Below are positions 48,201 through 60,482 of a stretch of 64,000 bases of DNA, in pieces; the stretch's first letter is position 1; every line of letters begins with the position of its first letter. The notes under the pieces are model-generated. The model had not been told where the DNA came from and searched no databases. It saw only the letters and a program-made list of their open reading frames with translations. The stretch lies in NCBI GenBank assembly GCA_947034885.2, contig OX344749.2:31759501-31823500 (forward strand), in the 5' to 3' direction. A program made the position numbers and the translations under genes. This stretch comes from Thuidium tamariscinum (Eukaryota; Streptophyta; Bryopsida; Hypnales; Thuidiaceae).

Positions 48201-51200
48201 GGCTGCAAGCAGAGCGCGTTTGTATGGCGTGCGACGAAAGAAGGGGGCTCGTAAGCTGAAGTACACATTCAGGTCTGTTGTGCATCCTCTGTTACGAAAG
48301 AGAATGACTAATGGAAAGGATCAAACGTGCCGACAATACACACCTTGCAACTGCCTCTACACTTGTGGGAAACAGTGCCCATGCTTACTCAATGGTACTT
48401 GCTGTGAGAAATACTGTGGGTAAGTAACTTTCTCTATAAAGTCCAACAGGTTCTCCATCTCTAAGTCTTGGAAGTTGCCGTCTTTTCCTTTCGCATGTGA
48501 TTGGATCACAACGCATGTCGGTTCTGATATTCTGTAACTCACTTGGAAATGAATGCAGGTGCTCCAAGAGCTGCAAGAATCGCTTCCGGGGCTGTCATTG
48601 TGCAAAGAGTAATTGCTGTAGTCGGCAATGCCCATGTTTCGCTGCAGGACGTGAGTGTGACCCTGATGTCTGCCGAAACTGCTGGGTTGGGTAAGTTATC
48701 CGCCTTGTTCATCTTACGTTTTATTGAAATCGTTTGAACTCAACCTATTTCAAGATCGTGACGACTGCATCTGGATCTGCATGGATAGTCCATGTGAAGC
48801 TCTGATCAGCTGTTTAGGGAATGGTCAACCTGGGCAATAGTGTCTAGCTTATTCATAGTTCATAGATGAGTATCATCTTCCTTGGATCTTCTGCTGTCTT
48901 CCTATTAACTCCTCAAGGAGCAAAGATTTCATGGTTTTAAAAAGCTCTAAGTGGGTTTGTTCTCTCAGTTGCGGAGATGGCACTGTTGATGGACCACCAC
49001 CTCGAGGAGACAATTACTCATGCCACAATATGAAGCTCATGCTAAAACAACAACAACGGGTGAGAGTTCCTTTGCATTAACAAGTAGTTTGGAAGTTTAG
49101 GTTCAAAGGCCGGTGCACTTAAACGAGCAATACTCCTCTCAATCAAGGTTTTAGACTCGATGATTTTTATTTTTGATTGTGTGCACTCTTCAATTTTACC
49201 ATTTTAAATCATTTTTTCTAAACTTACTACAAACTAAAACTACACTTCCGAATCTTCGGGAATATAATTATTTTCGTATTGCTTGCATATTGGGTGGCAG
49301 GTGTTATTAGGGAGGTCAGCTGTGGCAGGTTGGGGTGCGTTCCTGAAGGTACTGCTTTCACTACTCTTTACCTGATTGGATGGGTACTTAAGAGAATCGT
49401 TTTAAGGGGTGTTTATGCAGGTGAGGAAACGTCCTGACATTAGTATACCACTAACAATCATGTTTATATAATAGTATGCCCTAACAGCACATCTTCACTG
49501 TAAAGGCGACCACGAAATGCGAATTTTCGGTTCTTTCAATCACCTTCTATGGATTTTTGATTCTCATCAGATCAACTGTCATGTTTCTTAGTATCCAAGA
49601 GCATGAGGTAATTTTGTGGGTTCTCCTAATGTCGCAGCTAAGCCTTGGGCTGAAACGTATGTCCTATGATCTGTTATTTCTATTGGCTAGCTTATCTTTT
49701 ATCGTGCAGGCAATCGAGGTGCGGCACCATGTTCCAAAATTAATAATTTATTGATGTATAATTGTATAGACCAAATTTTGGAGTTATATGAATCTCAGGC
49801 AATTTTCAGGTGTGCGGCAAAGTCCTGGTAGAAGGGATCCTTCCTGGGGTAGAGTTATTGTGCTTTCCATTGAGTTGGAAGGCCCGTTTTTGTCCCGCAT
49901 TTTTGTCCAATTTTCTCACCTTTCTAACGTGTGGAATCTAGCTCTAATTTCCCGATTTTGGATCATAATTCCTTGTGGATTTGATTTTGATTTTCTTTTA
50001 GTTTATCCTTGGTGGTTATGGTCTTCGGCTATTATAGTTCCACAGATTGTCACGTCCATATGTTGCTGTCTGCAGAATCCGGTTGCTAAACATGAATACC
50101 TTGGAGAGTACACTGGCGAACTCATTTCCCATCGAGAAGCTGATAAGCGAGGAAAAATCTACGATCTATTGAATTCGTCATTCCTCTTTAATCTAAATGA
50201 TCAGGCAAGTCATTTGGCCTTGTTTATTATCTTATTTGATGCATACAAAATTAGCGAATCTTGTCATCACTATGTCCTTTGTAATCAGAAACACTCACTA
50301 TATTGGTTTCCCTGTATTGGGAATTAGCATCAGCAGTTCATTGCTACAACAAAGTAATTATATAGCAACATGGTCAGGAACTATATTTGATTACTTGATG
50401 ACGGTATTTTTGTTGCTTTCCTGTAGTATGTTCTGGACGCCTGTAGAAAGGGTGACAAGCTCAAATTTGCGAACCATTCTCTTCAACCTAACTGCTATGC
50501 CAAGGTATGTTCTTGATGTTTCTTACTGAGATCTTCCCTGTTTATTTAGCCAGTGTTTTATATCTAATTGGTGGAGGCATTTAGATATTGAGAACGAAGG
50601 TCCCACTTTGGCAATGAATTTCGGCAATGAGCCTGGCTGACTTAATATATAAGAGTGGAGTGCTGCTAGGAAGACACTTAGTGTTTATTCTATGGAGAGA
50701 ATGTACGGTTCGTGTAATTTCAGGGGTGGTGTTACCTGCTCAGCACTTGTCCCTCAATACTTTTGAATCCAATTGCTCAAAAGTATTGGGCTTTCAAGAC
50801 AGCTTTTTTTTACTATAAGCATTTACCAAAAAGAATATTGAGTACATTAGCCATCGGCTTCTACAGACACCAATAAAGTGATACCAGCAGCAAGTATCGA
50901 TTAAATTCATGGCAACGAAAAACGTGAATATGTCATTGCCGCGCAAGAAATGAACATGCTATTATCTGCGAAGCGTGTTTAAGTGTCATGAGCACCAGTG
51001 ATCCCAGAACTAGTTTATGGAATTTAGTGCAATATGCTACCCTCAAGACAAACATGCATCATCTTTGGCTACCTTGAGAGTGAGTATTATAAAAGAAAGT
51101 AGAAAAGAAAGGATTTTGTAAGTTGTGAAGGATTATTGGGAGTACTACAACACAAGACTAAATAGATGCTAATTCCGATTGTGAGGGAATTGCAAATGGG

Positions 51201-51616
51201 CTATCAAATTCTATTGTTTGTCGTTGTAGCTAAAATGTCTCTATTGAAGGCCCTTTTTTACAATGTATTGTAGCGCAAGGATTTTTTTGGTAGAAACTCG
51301 GCCAAATTTAGCCAATTTGGGGATCACTGATGAGCACCATTTGGGCTTGCGTATCTTGTGTATGTCAAGCTGGATCTTCTGGTCTTATCCCGACTTGTCC
51401 TAATGGCTCTTCGCTACACAACAGGTTGTCATGGTTTCAGGAGATCACAGGGTAGGAATATTCGCCAAGGAACGCATCACGGCTGGAGAGGAGCTGTTCT
51501 ACGATTACCAGTACGAGCCCGACAGAGCCCCAATATGGGCGAGAAAACCTGATGACCCAAACCGCAAGCGGGATGACACACCAAGTACTACCAGGCGAGC
51601 ACAGAAAGCTGCTTGA
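42266..51616 (+). CDS. E(z)/CURLY LEAF-type H3K27 methyltransferase (PRC2)
   Basis: Eighteen exons: 42266-42304, 43071-43187, 43738-44072, 44306-44479, 44754-44838, 45297-45647, 45753-45800, 45996-46070, 46442-46930, 47246-47556, 47782-47899, 48193-48419, 48559-48690, 48969-49059, 49301-49348, 50076-50204, 50427-50504, 51425-51616. All phases join, giving about 1,012 residues (CLF is about 900). It is the catalytic subunit of Polycomb repressive complex 2 and trimethylates histone H3 Lys27. Visible: plant E(z) motif [15 protein letters not shown] at residues 362-376; SANT-like region about 655-710; Cys-rich CXC about 755-845 ([24 protein letters not shown]); SET about 866-985 with [32 protein letters not shown] and [14 protein letters not shown]. 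Catalytic NHS and YDY are intact, so it is probably active. Exon 16 ends CAG|GCAAGT, a GC donor. Exon 2 could start 12 bp later (43083). Confidence 0.93.
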
Positions 51617-54108
51617 GTTGGCTCAGAATCTCCAGGTGAAGGTCTCTAAAAACAAGTAAAAAGCCACTACTGCTGTTTTTCAAGGGATCGGCAGTTACAT
51701 TGGCAGTTGGTTTAATTTAACGAAATGATTGGTGTTGCTGAGATGACATAACATTCCTGAGGAGTTGCCTAAACACTGAGCCAAGAAAAGGAATCTGGAT
51801 TGCTTTTGTGCGCAACCTTGAGCTCATGTTACGCTTCCTGTATTCATAGGTAGGACCACCCATTATCGAGCGCGGATCCAAAAGCATTTGAATCATAAAT
51901 TGATTCAAATACTCATTGCAGAATGTTCAACAAACGGAACATTGATTTGAAAAAACTATCAGTAGAACTTTGATCGCTTATTACTTTTGAATTTTAATAT
52001 TAAAACGCCATTTTTGGACTTCATCTAAGTTTAGCTGCAGTTTGCCTTTGAGACTACATCAAATTTCACTTCCACATGCCGGTAGTCATGGCTGTTGCTC
52101 AGAAGTAGGTGATCTCTACTTTAGAATGTTCTGGAATTCTATCATCTTGAGGCTTCATATCCAAGGACCAGGCGGTGCAAGGTGTGGCGCTGTGTACAAT
52201 TTTTTGGGCAGGATATTACAGTTGACAAGGGACAATTTCCTTCAGCTGGGTTCCTTATACTTCATTAATACCCTCATTGTTTTTGGCCTTAAGCCATTGT
52301 TTATTGTTGTACTAATTATATTTACGTTTCTGTCTATATTGTACGAACTTGATACTTGGGAATGAGTTGCCATAGATTGCTGATTATTTCCTTTGTTTTT
52401 AGTTGGTTTGCATGCAACCTGCAAGCGCATTTCGCAAGTCCATAAAAATGCCGTGTGCTATCCATTTGAGATATTTTTGTGTTAAATGATTTCAGATGGT
52501 TTTTGTGAAATGCTCTGTTTTTCCGAAGTCTGGACGGTGCAGGAAGTGGTTTGCAGGTTGTCTATGACCAAAGACACCAGTAGGGTTTGTTACATGTAGG
52601 GTTTTTGGAAGAATTAGTAAAATTCAACATCTAACATCTCTCTTTTAATGTCTAGAAGGGGGTGAAACTCTGTAAAATACTTGAGATTCTAACGCTTGAT
52701 AGAGGTAACAAGTCCAGAGGTTCGTATGTGTTGTGTGACAGGGCATAGCAGCCTTCTACTCCCGTTTCCTGCCTCAGTCTGTCGAAGTGTCGCTTAGAGT
52801 GTCTGATAAAGCAGCCAGGAGCTAGTTCTTTCGGTGCATGGAGAGAATTTTCCTTCCCTTCTATGTTCTGTTGCTCGATACTGGATACAGTGCATTCAGT
52901 ATTGTAGAAACACCCCTAATCACCACTTTTGTAGGTTCTGAGCATTGTTCTTGTTATAATTGCGTAATCCCTATCATATCATGAATTAGCGGGTACGGCA
53001 GCACCACAGGAGTAAGCGTCAAAGCGGCTGATTATCAAGCAGAGTTCGCAACTGGGGCTTAAATTTGCAAAACTTTACTGCGCAGTGAACACCACATTCT
53101 AAGTTAACATTAACTTACTATAAGAGTGAATACCAGAAAGAAAGAAAGAAAGATAGAAAGAAAAGGCTCATTTATCTGTCTTTTTTATCAACTTGAGCTA
53201 GATCTGGAAATCGCATTTAGGGTCACTGCATGCAAGGACCTAAAGGTGCGACACGTTGCCGGCAGTTGTGCCTAAGATCCCAGAAATGCGTCACCGCGAA
53301 ACGTTATCTCTGACCAGAGAATTTGTGTCTCTGGAGATCTGTGGTAACTCATATCGATTGTAATTGGGCTCCTCAATCAGTTTAATTAGTTTCTTCCGAA
53401 TGTTTTGTAGGTAATTCATTTCTGACAAAGAACTGTACTTCATCTAGTACTGACGATGTTTCAGAGCGGTACGTTTCAGGGGGTCGGGGCTCCTGCGCAG
53501 TACTCGTCACCAGAATATCTCATCTGATAAGTGAAAGTAAATTATTTTGGTCCATCGATTTGTTACGTTGCAGGTTGCACTTTGACGCTGCAGCGGCAAG
53601 TGCTTAAGAATAAGCTAGCCAGTACTCTTTAACATATCTATCTTGATCAAAACAGATGTGTTGTTGAAATTGTGAGTTACAAAGTGTGTGTGACAATGAA
53701 GAATTGAAGACACACTTGCCGACAGCATTCAAAATTGAACGGAGAATGGATTGACTAGCTCACGGTTATTCTGCTACGGAGTCCAACATGGCGTACCAGC
53801 TTGGAACGTGTACTGTTATATATCACTTGGAGCAAACTTACCTAGTGTCATTTTCAAGAATTTTCAAAAAGGAAAATGGTATTATCATATCGTCACTTCA
53901 TCAGTGGTTTGGGTTTTCGTTAATAGAATCAGTAATACTAAGCATAATTAGCATTCGAGAATCAGTCAGGTTTTCAAACTTACACAACTTACAGTTAAAA
54001 TCTAGCCAGAGTGCCTGACTATTGCACACATATGTGTGTCACTTAATGAGAGGCACGAGACTCAATCGTGCGTGAACTCGATCGACGTTATCTGAGGAGG
54101 ATCCAATC
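51617..54108. other. Downstream of E(z), no gene supported
   Basis: The 3' untranslated region of E(z) probably occupies the first few hundred bases. A short GAAA-rich microsatellite lies near 53,140. Remaining open frames are short and lack recognisable domains. Confidence 0.5.
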
Positions 54109-54448
54109 ATGTGCTCTGCGGTTACTGTTGCACAGCCCGCACCTAGCGTGACGGAGTACCGGTACGTGGATGAGACCACAGCTTTTGGCAGCAATGGCAT
54201 TCAGAGTAACTTACCGGCGTCCCTGCGACAGGAGCAGGCGAACAGAACTGGAGCAGACCCAGTCGCCCAGAGAACCTGATAAGCTGCCATCTGCCAAAGC
54301 GCCGTTAGAATCTGATACGTCACTCACTAGCATTGGCCATGACGTACATGCTCTGACCGTCAGTCAGTGCATCCAACAATATTTCAACAGTTCTTGTTCA
54401 GATTCAAAATTCCAGCATACCTTTGGATTCCTTCACTACAGTTGCTAA
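54109..54448 (+). other. Overlapping small open frames, status uncertain
   Basis: A 56-codon frame from ATG at 54109 to TGA at 54279 overlaps a 92-codon frame from ATG at 54170 to 54448. Both sit in locally GC-rich sequence, but neither shows a domain or clear splice context. They may belong to a non-coding transcript. Confidence 0.15.
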
Positions 54449-55514
54449 CTTGTACACAGTTCACTTGACTCGCGCGCCGAGTCTGACCCGAAGCTACATC
54501 TGAAGAATAATGCTTTCGTGCCGCTGCAACTAGCATGCATACTCCGGTCTCCAGGTGTTGATTACGTTACGTACTGCTGCAACATTTGCAAGCTTTGCAA
54601 GGAACTCGTCAACTTTCTTTTTTCTTACCATTTCGTTTTACCGGAAGTTACGGAAGCGACTGGGAGCCGTTGCAACTGACGAGAGTAATGATCCGTGACG
54701 GAAAGTAGCCATGCCTTCTGTGATCAGTTGATTGATGACTATTGCAACGTCCTTCTGTACTTACTCCCATACGGTACTCCCAGCACTAACTCTTAGTTTC
54801 GTCCGTCGTAATCTGCGATTTTTCACAAGGAAAATAGCATATGGGTTGTTATATTAGAATCAGGTCGACCTATGACTGACTTCGATTCTACAGCCACGGC
54901 GGAAAGCCATCCTGGTCATCTTCAGGCATGCCATTATTATACAAATACCCTTACTGTTTTGTGATTTCAAATGGCGTGATCCTTGTTTAGATCGCTGTCA
55001 GCTCTAAGCTTGTATATTTAACATCTGATCTGGCATGGACGAAGGAGGACAGGATCCTTCAAATTTTTTTATTGCTGCATTTTAGTTAAGGTTGCTTTCA
55101 AGGCCCACCACTCGAGGTTGATTTTCCTTCCCGAACTCGGAGAGCTTTTGGGACACATGACCTTCGTGGTGGCAGCGCATTGTCATTTGCCGTTGGTTCA
55201 TGCCGGCGCGCTTCCCCAATACTCTCTTTTGCTTTCCTAGTGTCCACTATCTAGAGTCTAGACCAAGGTAGATGATTGCTGGGAGATCTTGCCTCGCCTC
55301 AAGCTCAGGAAGCGCTTCTCGCAATTGTGAACGGAGAAGACATTAGAAAGCACGCGTCAAGAGTTCCGAGTGCGCATTGTGAGGTAGTGGAGAACTCGCG
55401 GATACTTGGACTCAGTCTCCGTCCAAGTGGGGCTGAAAATGCGAGGATTGCGAGCAGATTTGTAAGGTCGCAGAGCTGGAATAGTTACCAGGATGTGGGG
55501 ATCGGCTGTGTCGT
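54449..55514. other. Upstream region of the fructose-bisphosphatase gene
   Basis: No gene supported. An 80-codon frame at 55,276-55,518 has no in-frame ATG at its start and probably lies in the leader. Confidence 0.45.
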
Positions 55515-58298
55515 ATGAAGCTGCAACGAGATTGGCGGCGACGGCATTCGGGCGGCGAGGCGGCAAAGGGATTGTATCCCATGAACTACTTCTTCCTGTT
55601 CTGCATCTGTTTCCTGCCCCTGCTCGTGTCGCGATGGACGCGAGTGAGCGACATCCCTAGTACTAAGCCCTCGGTGTCGCCACCTCCCACCAAAGCTCCT
55701 GTGAAGGCCACGCCCACGCCCTCGCCCAGCATGGTGGCGCGCGTGCTGGCGTCGCTGCGGAAGCCGCCGGCGCCCGTGATGCCGGCGCCTTCGTTTTTCC
55801 AGCAGCCCTTGCATTCGATTCTGTCCTCGCCGTCGTCGGGTTGGTTTACGACGCCGACGAAGAGACGCAGCAGGGCGCCGGCTAAGGCCGTAGTGTCGAA
55901 AGCGCCGCCACCGCCGCAGTCCCTGCCGCCCTCGTTACCGCCCCCGTCACCGCCCCCGACGTTCAAGCGACCGCCGGTGAGCGTGAATGTGATACCACGG
56001 GCGGATGCGGATGAGGTCGTCACCATGACGGCGTACTTGGGCACCGAAGGGTCGAATGTGGATGTGGATCTGGTCGTGCTCATGACGCACATTCAGGCTG
56101 CGTGCAAGCACATCGCGTTTGTTTTGGCCTCCCCGACGGAACTTCAAGCTACGCTCTCGGGCACTGACAGCCTCTTTCGAGTCGGCAGGGATACCCGGAA
56201 GCCGTTGGACGTTGTTTCGGTGAGTTTAGGGTTTAGTTCCCCTGTCCATCGTCTTCCCACAGCTGGAATCGAATAGAGACATTGGACACAAGCCCATGAA
56301 CGTATTGATTAGATCCACTGAAACCCATGAAAATCATTGCTCTTGTATTAAAACTCTTGTGTTGGATCCTTGCGGTGTCCGTGAATTTGCAACATGTGTG
56401 CTGGGATGGAGCTTGCAGCGCTTCCACTTCTGACGTTGTTTCGGTGAGTTTAGGGTTCGCTCGCCAGCTCCTTTCTTCACCAGCATCCCATACCTGGAAT
56501 TTAACACTCAAAATCTTCATGACTGTTGATTTGGCCCCACTGAGACCCATGGAAATCACTACTCTTGTTCCAATTTTCTTTTGAAATTGGTTCCCTGCGC
56601 AGTCCATGAATCTGCATTTTGTGTGGTTGGATGGTTGCAATTCTGATGTAGCACACACTTTGCTGGCAGGCAGAATAACCTAATGAAAGCCGCCCTCCGC
56701 AGCTCCGGGAAAGTGGCGGCCGTGGCTTCTGAAGTGGACAACCGCCCCACCTGGTACGGCGAGGGCCCTTACGTCGTCGTCGTGGATCCCCTCGACGGGT
56801 CCCGCAACATCGAGGCGTCCATCCCCACGGGCACCGTCTTCGGAATCTATCGTCGTCTCCGGGAGGCTGACCACTTGCCGATGGAGGAGAAAGCGTACGC
56901 GAACGTCATGCAGCGCGGGGAGCGCCTGGTGGCTGCGGGATACGCGCTCTACTCCTCCGCTACCGTCATGTGCATCTCGGTGGGATCGGGGTTGCACGGA
57001 TTCACCTTGGATTATACTGTTGGGGAATTCGTGTATAGTCACCACGACATCCGCATTCCGGAACGAGGTATGCACTCGAACTGAACTCACTCTCTCCGAA
57101 GTGGTTTTAAGAACGAATTTATTAAATCTCTGTTGCCACTGCTTGAATAGAAATGGGTCTGTCTACGATCTCCCACTTTGAATGATTGCATTAGCGATCG
57201 TCATTCATAATTACTGATAAGAATTTGATCGCCACTGAGTTCGGCTATTCGGAGTTTACTAGTGATCACTTCTGGACTGTATTGTTATCAACCAGTGAGA
57301 GCACACTTCTGCATATGTTTAAATTGCTTAATGTTGTTCAAGTGGTGTCCTCTACCGTAACTTACATTTTCTGGTTCTATGTAGACTGACTTGACTGTCC
57401 TAATTAGGATCCTCGTTAGCAAATCACAACACTTGTTGCTAAATACGGACGTCCACTTCTCTACCAACGTGATTTTCTTGCTCTGTTTGAATAGATGGTT
57501 CGATGGTACAAGGCACTTGTACAGAAGACTGAGATTGCTATAATTTAAGTTGCAACGGATTTGCAATGACTGCCTGAAATCTATTAACAATTTTTGTAAT
57601 GGTTTAGTACAACATCGTGCATTGTATTTGCAACTATTTTGAGATTGCAATAGCTTTTGCAACAGTTTACGCTTAGGTATTTATTGGTTCTATAACCAAG
57701 ACATTTGCAACAAATCTGTGGCTCTTGTGCAATGGTTCGCAATAGACCATGAGTTCAAGGCAAACAATAATTGATAATGTGTTGCAACCCCCACTTTCTG
57801 TTGCTATGAGATTCACTATGACTCACTAATTCCGAACCCCCTCTTCCTTCCTGTGTCCCGATTTCTCATCTCTCGATCGTTTTTGACCATTTAGGCCAGA
57901 TCTACTCCGTGGACGAAGCTGGCTACTTCACCTGGTCGTCCGGGTTACGCCGCTACGTCGACAACGTGCGACAAGGGAGGGGGCAGACGCGCGAGCAATA
58001 CTCCGCTCGCTTTGTGGGGTCCCTCGTAGGCGACGTGCACCGCACCGTGATCTACGGCGGGGTGGCGATGAACCCCAAGCCGCAGTGGAGGCTGCTGTTC
58101 GAGGCGAATCCGTTGAGTTACCTGGTGGAGCAGGCTGGGGGCAAAGGCACGGACGGCAGGCGGAGGATTCTGGAGATTAATCCCATCGAGATTCACCAGA
58201 AGTTGCCGCTGTTTCTGGGTAGCGCTGCAGATATCTCGGAGCTTGTCAGCTATGGCGACATTCAGCAGCAAAGGAACCCGGCTGCGTACACGATGTGA
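55515..58298 (+). CDS. Fructose-1,6-bisphosphatase, plastid type II-like
   Basis: Three exons: 55515-56219, 56674-57067, 57895-58298; phases join, 500 residues from the first ATG. Hydrolyses fructose 1,6-bisphosphate to fructose 6-phosphate (plastid starch synthesis, gluconeogenesis). Motifs: TAYLGTEGSNVD, GRDTRKPLDVVS, VVVVDPLDGSRN at 269-280, SIPTGTVFGIY, GQIYSVDEAGYF, DVHRTVIYGGVAMNP, NPLSYLVEQAGG. The Cys-bearing loop of the thioredoxin-regulated chloroplast enzyme is absent, and DPLDGSRNI with GVAMNP points to redox-insensitive plastid FBPase II. The metal-site motif reads ASEV, where the family usually has two adjacent Glu (position 256 is Val). The N-terminal 160 residues are Ser/Pro/Arg-rich. 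A start at ATG 55731 gives 428 residues with a transit-like N-terminus, nearer the usual length; the earlier starts (55515, 55581) add a hydrophobic stretch, FFLFCICFLPLL. Confidence 0.88.
56211..56673 (+). repeat. Duplicated exon-1 donor inside FBPase intron 1
   Basis: GTTGTTTCGGTGAGTTTAGG, spanning the last codons of exon 1 and the splice donor, occurs at 56211 and again at 56435. The following sequences remain recognisably similar (CACTGA.ACCCATG.AAATCA.T.CTCTTGT; TCCATGAATCTGCA against TCCGTGAATTTGCA). It is an old tandem duplication of about 224 bp that copied the end of exon 1 and its donor. The second copy is not needed for the reading frame. Confidence 0.7.
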
Positions 58299-58799
58299 GA
58301 ATTCGGAGAACAATTCATACATTGTGCAGCCTCACTAATTGCGAACATGTTGTATAAGTTACCACATTTTTGTGCAGCCCCGAAGTGATAGCGGCACGTT
58401 GCATTTGGTAAACTCAGCTTTGTGTCTAGTCTGGGGCTGTGAAGAATTTTTTGTCAAAATAAGAGTTGGGAGTGACGAAGTTCTACATATGAAATGTCCG
58501 TCTGATGAGATAGTCTTGATGTGTATTTGGTTGAGATTCTTCTTGAGGGTACGTGATACCTGCTTGGACTTGGCGGACAACTCAGGCGGATTGCTCCTCT
58601 TGTATTTATAAATGGCAGCTCATCTATTAACGGAAGCGTTTTGAGTGCAATGTGTTTGTCGTGACTAACTTCGGGCTTCACATTGCAAAGGTGAGAATAT
58701 GAAGCTTAGACTATGAACCCAGATTATGCTAGGATCTGCGTTTCCTAAGCAACGTGTGTCACCTCAAGTATTTTGAGCATCGCACATGGGAGTAATGTA
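58299..58799. other. Downstream of FBPase
   Basis: Probable 3' untranslated region and spacer; the GC-rich island ends near 58,700. Confidence 0.45.
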
Positions 58800-59412
58800 T
58801 GGTAGGAGGCTCATAAACCGTACAGGCTTTTGCACCTCGCCAGTAGGAGGGTCTGAAATGGAGAACTCATTGTGAGAAAATGAATTGTGGATTATATTGA
58901 AGCATGCTAAGACTTGATTTTTACTATTTGAATGGATGGTTTCAGAGTTACAATGGGTTCAATGACTTCAATCCTAACTTAAGTAGGTAGGTGTCTATTG
59001 ATTTTAATCAAAATAAAAAATGGTTGTTGAACCACCTTCTAAGTGTTACAAAAATCTGAAATAATGATTAATTAAAGAATTCATTTCAGTTTTTGAAAGG
59101 GACACATTTAGAAATCATTTCTAATGTTTTTTACATGTTACATTACTAATTTTTGTACCAAGACAAAAAAAATTTAGATTGTGCATGTATGGGTTTTCAA
59201 GGCCTATAGATCACAAATATGGTCCTATGGTAGATTGTGTTTGAAAACTCATAACTAATTCAATAATGCTTCAAAAAATATGAAACAACTTGTGTTAAAT
59301 TCCTCATCTATTTCTCCTTGACTGAAAAATAAACTAAGAATATTTCCATCTAAAGACATACACAAAAATGGCAGATCAGCTCTTAAATGAGTGGTTTTTG
59401 AGCCTCCTACCA
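58800..59412. mobile_element. 613 bp TA-flanked inverted-repeat element
   Basis: Inverted ends TGGTAGGAGGCTCA(T/A)AAACC, with TA directly outside both (58798-58799 and 59413-59414). A TA duplication suggests a Tc1/mariner-type (Stowaway-like) origin. No coding frame inside. Confidence 0.65.
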
Positions 59413-59668
59413 TAAGTGTTGGTACCTCTTCAAGCTTATTCTTGTTACTTGGATTATTGTTCAGTTGTTATTGAATAAAATGAGGGTAAAAGAATGAAAA
59501 TTGATTGTTGTCCTAATCAAGGTGTTGATCTTTGTTCATAATGAAATATAATGTTTTAGAGGTATAAGTATTGCTATGGATGAATGAGAAGCTATTTGCA
59601 TGAAACATTGGCATGAAGCACTTGTCTTTTAGTCACCATCTAAAATGTGGACTTTGGAGCACGTAGAG
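59413..59668. other. AT-rich spacer
   Basis: Nothing recognised. Confidence 0.4.
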
Positions 59669-59729
59669 TTAACCCCTAAAGTTCCTTGACTATGTGTTCA
59701 CCAAAAAACCTCCAAAACTGCCATTTCTA

Positions 59730-60165
59730 AGGTAGACTAGCCTAATTTTGTCTGAAACCCATTTCTATCATCTTATATTTGGCCCCATTTCCACCCATTC
59801 CACTATCCAAATCTATCGAGAAATGAGCCAATTTTGTCTAAAATTTCGACAAAATCACTACATTTATGTCATTTAGGATAATGTAGCAATAACTAATTGG
59901 TGGATACCTAAATGTTTATAGGGACATAAGAAGGTGGTTATGGATTGTAATAAGGCATTCATGACCCTAGTCATGGGCACTTTTGTGATTTAGGGATGAA
60001 CACTTCAAAAAATCACAGAAATTACAATTTTGATCAAAAAATTATAATTCCACTTGGGTTGGATTCATGAACCATGCACACACCTTTGAAAAATATGTGT
60101 TCCTCATGGAATTGGCCCCAAGATAGTCACATTGCAAATCAAGGTGATAATAGGTTGGTCTTCCT
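59730..60165 (+). mobile_element. 436 bp MITE nested in copy C
   Basis: Interrupts copy C between CTGCCATTTC and ATACAAGTACC, which are nearly adjacent in copy B. The ends AGGTAGACTAGCCTAAT and, read inward, AGGAAGACCAACCTATT form an imperfect inverted repeat flanked by TA. A second copy lies inverted at 29264-29695. Confidence 0.75.
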
Positions 60166-60482
60166 TAATACAAGTACCAAATATTTGGAAAACATTATTT
60201 TTAGACACATATAACTGTAGGATCTTGTAGTATGCTAGTTTGAGAAGATGAGGAAAAAATTTCAGTACCTTCTACTATGTGCATTATAGGATATAAACAT
60301 TGTAATGTAGACGGGAGTTGCACTTTACAAGCTCACATTTGCATGAAAAAAAGTCCAAATTGGTAGTGCTTTTTTGGATTCATTCTCCAAGGCAAATTGA
60401 CTATATACTTGAAAATTTTCAAATCATTTGGAGTCATACAACATATAGGAAAAAAATAGTAAGTAAAAAGAAGTAGAGAATG

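Noticed and set aside
55586-56092. 168-codon minus-strand open frame, Gly/Arg-rich
   Set aside because: Shadow of the GC-rich, Pro/Ser-rich first exon of the fructose-bisphosphatase gene.
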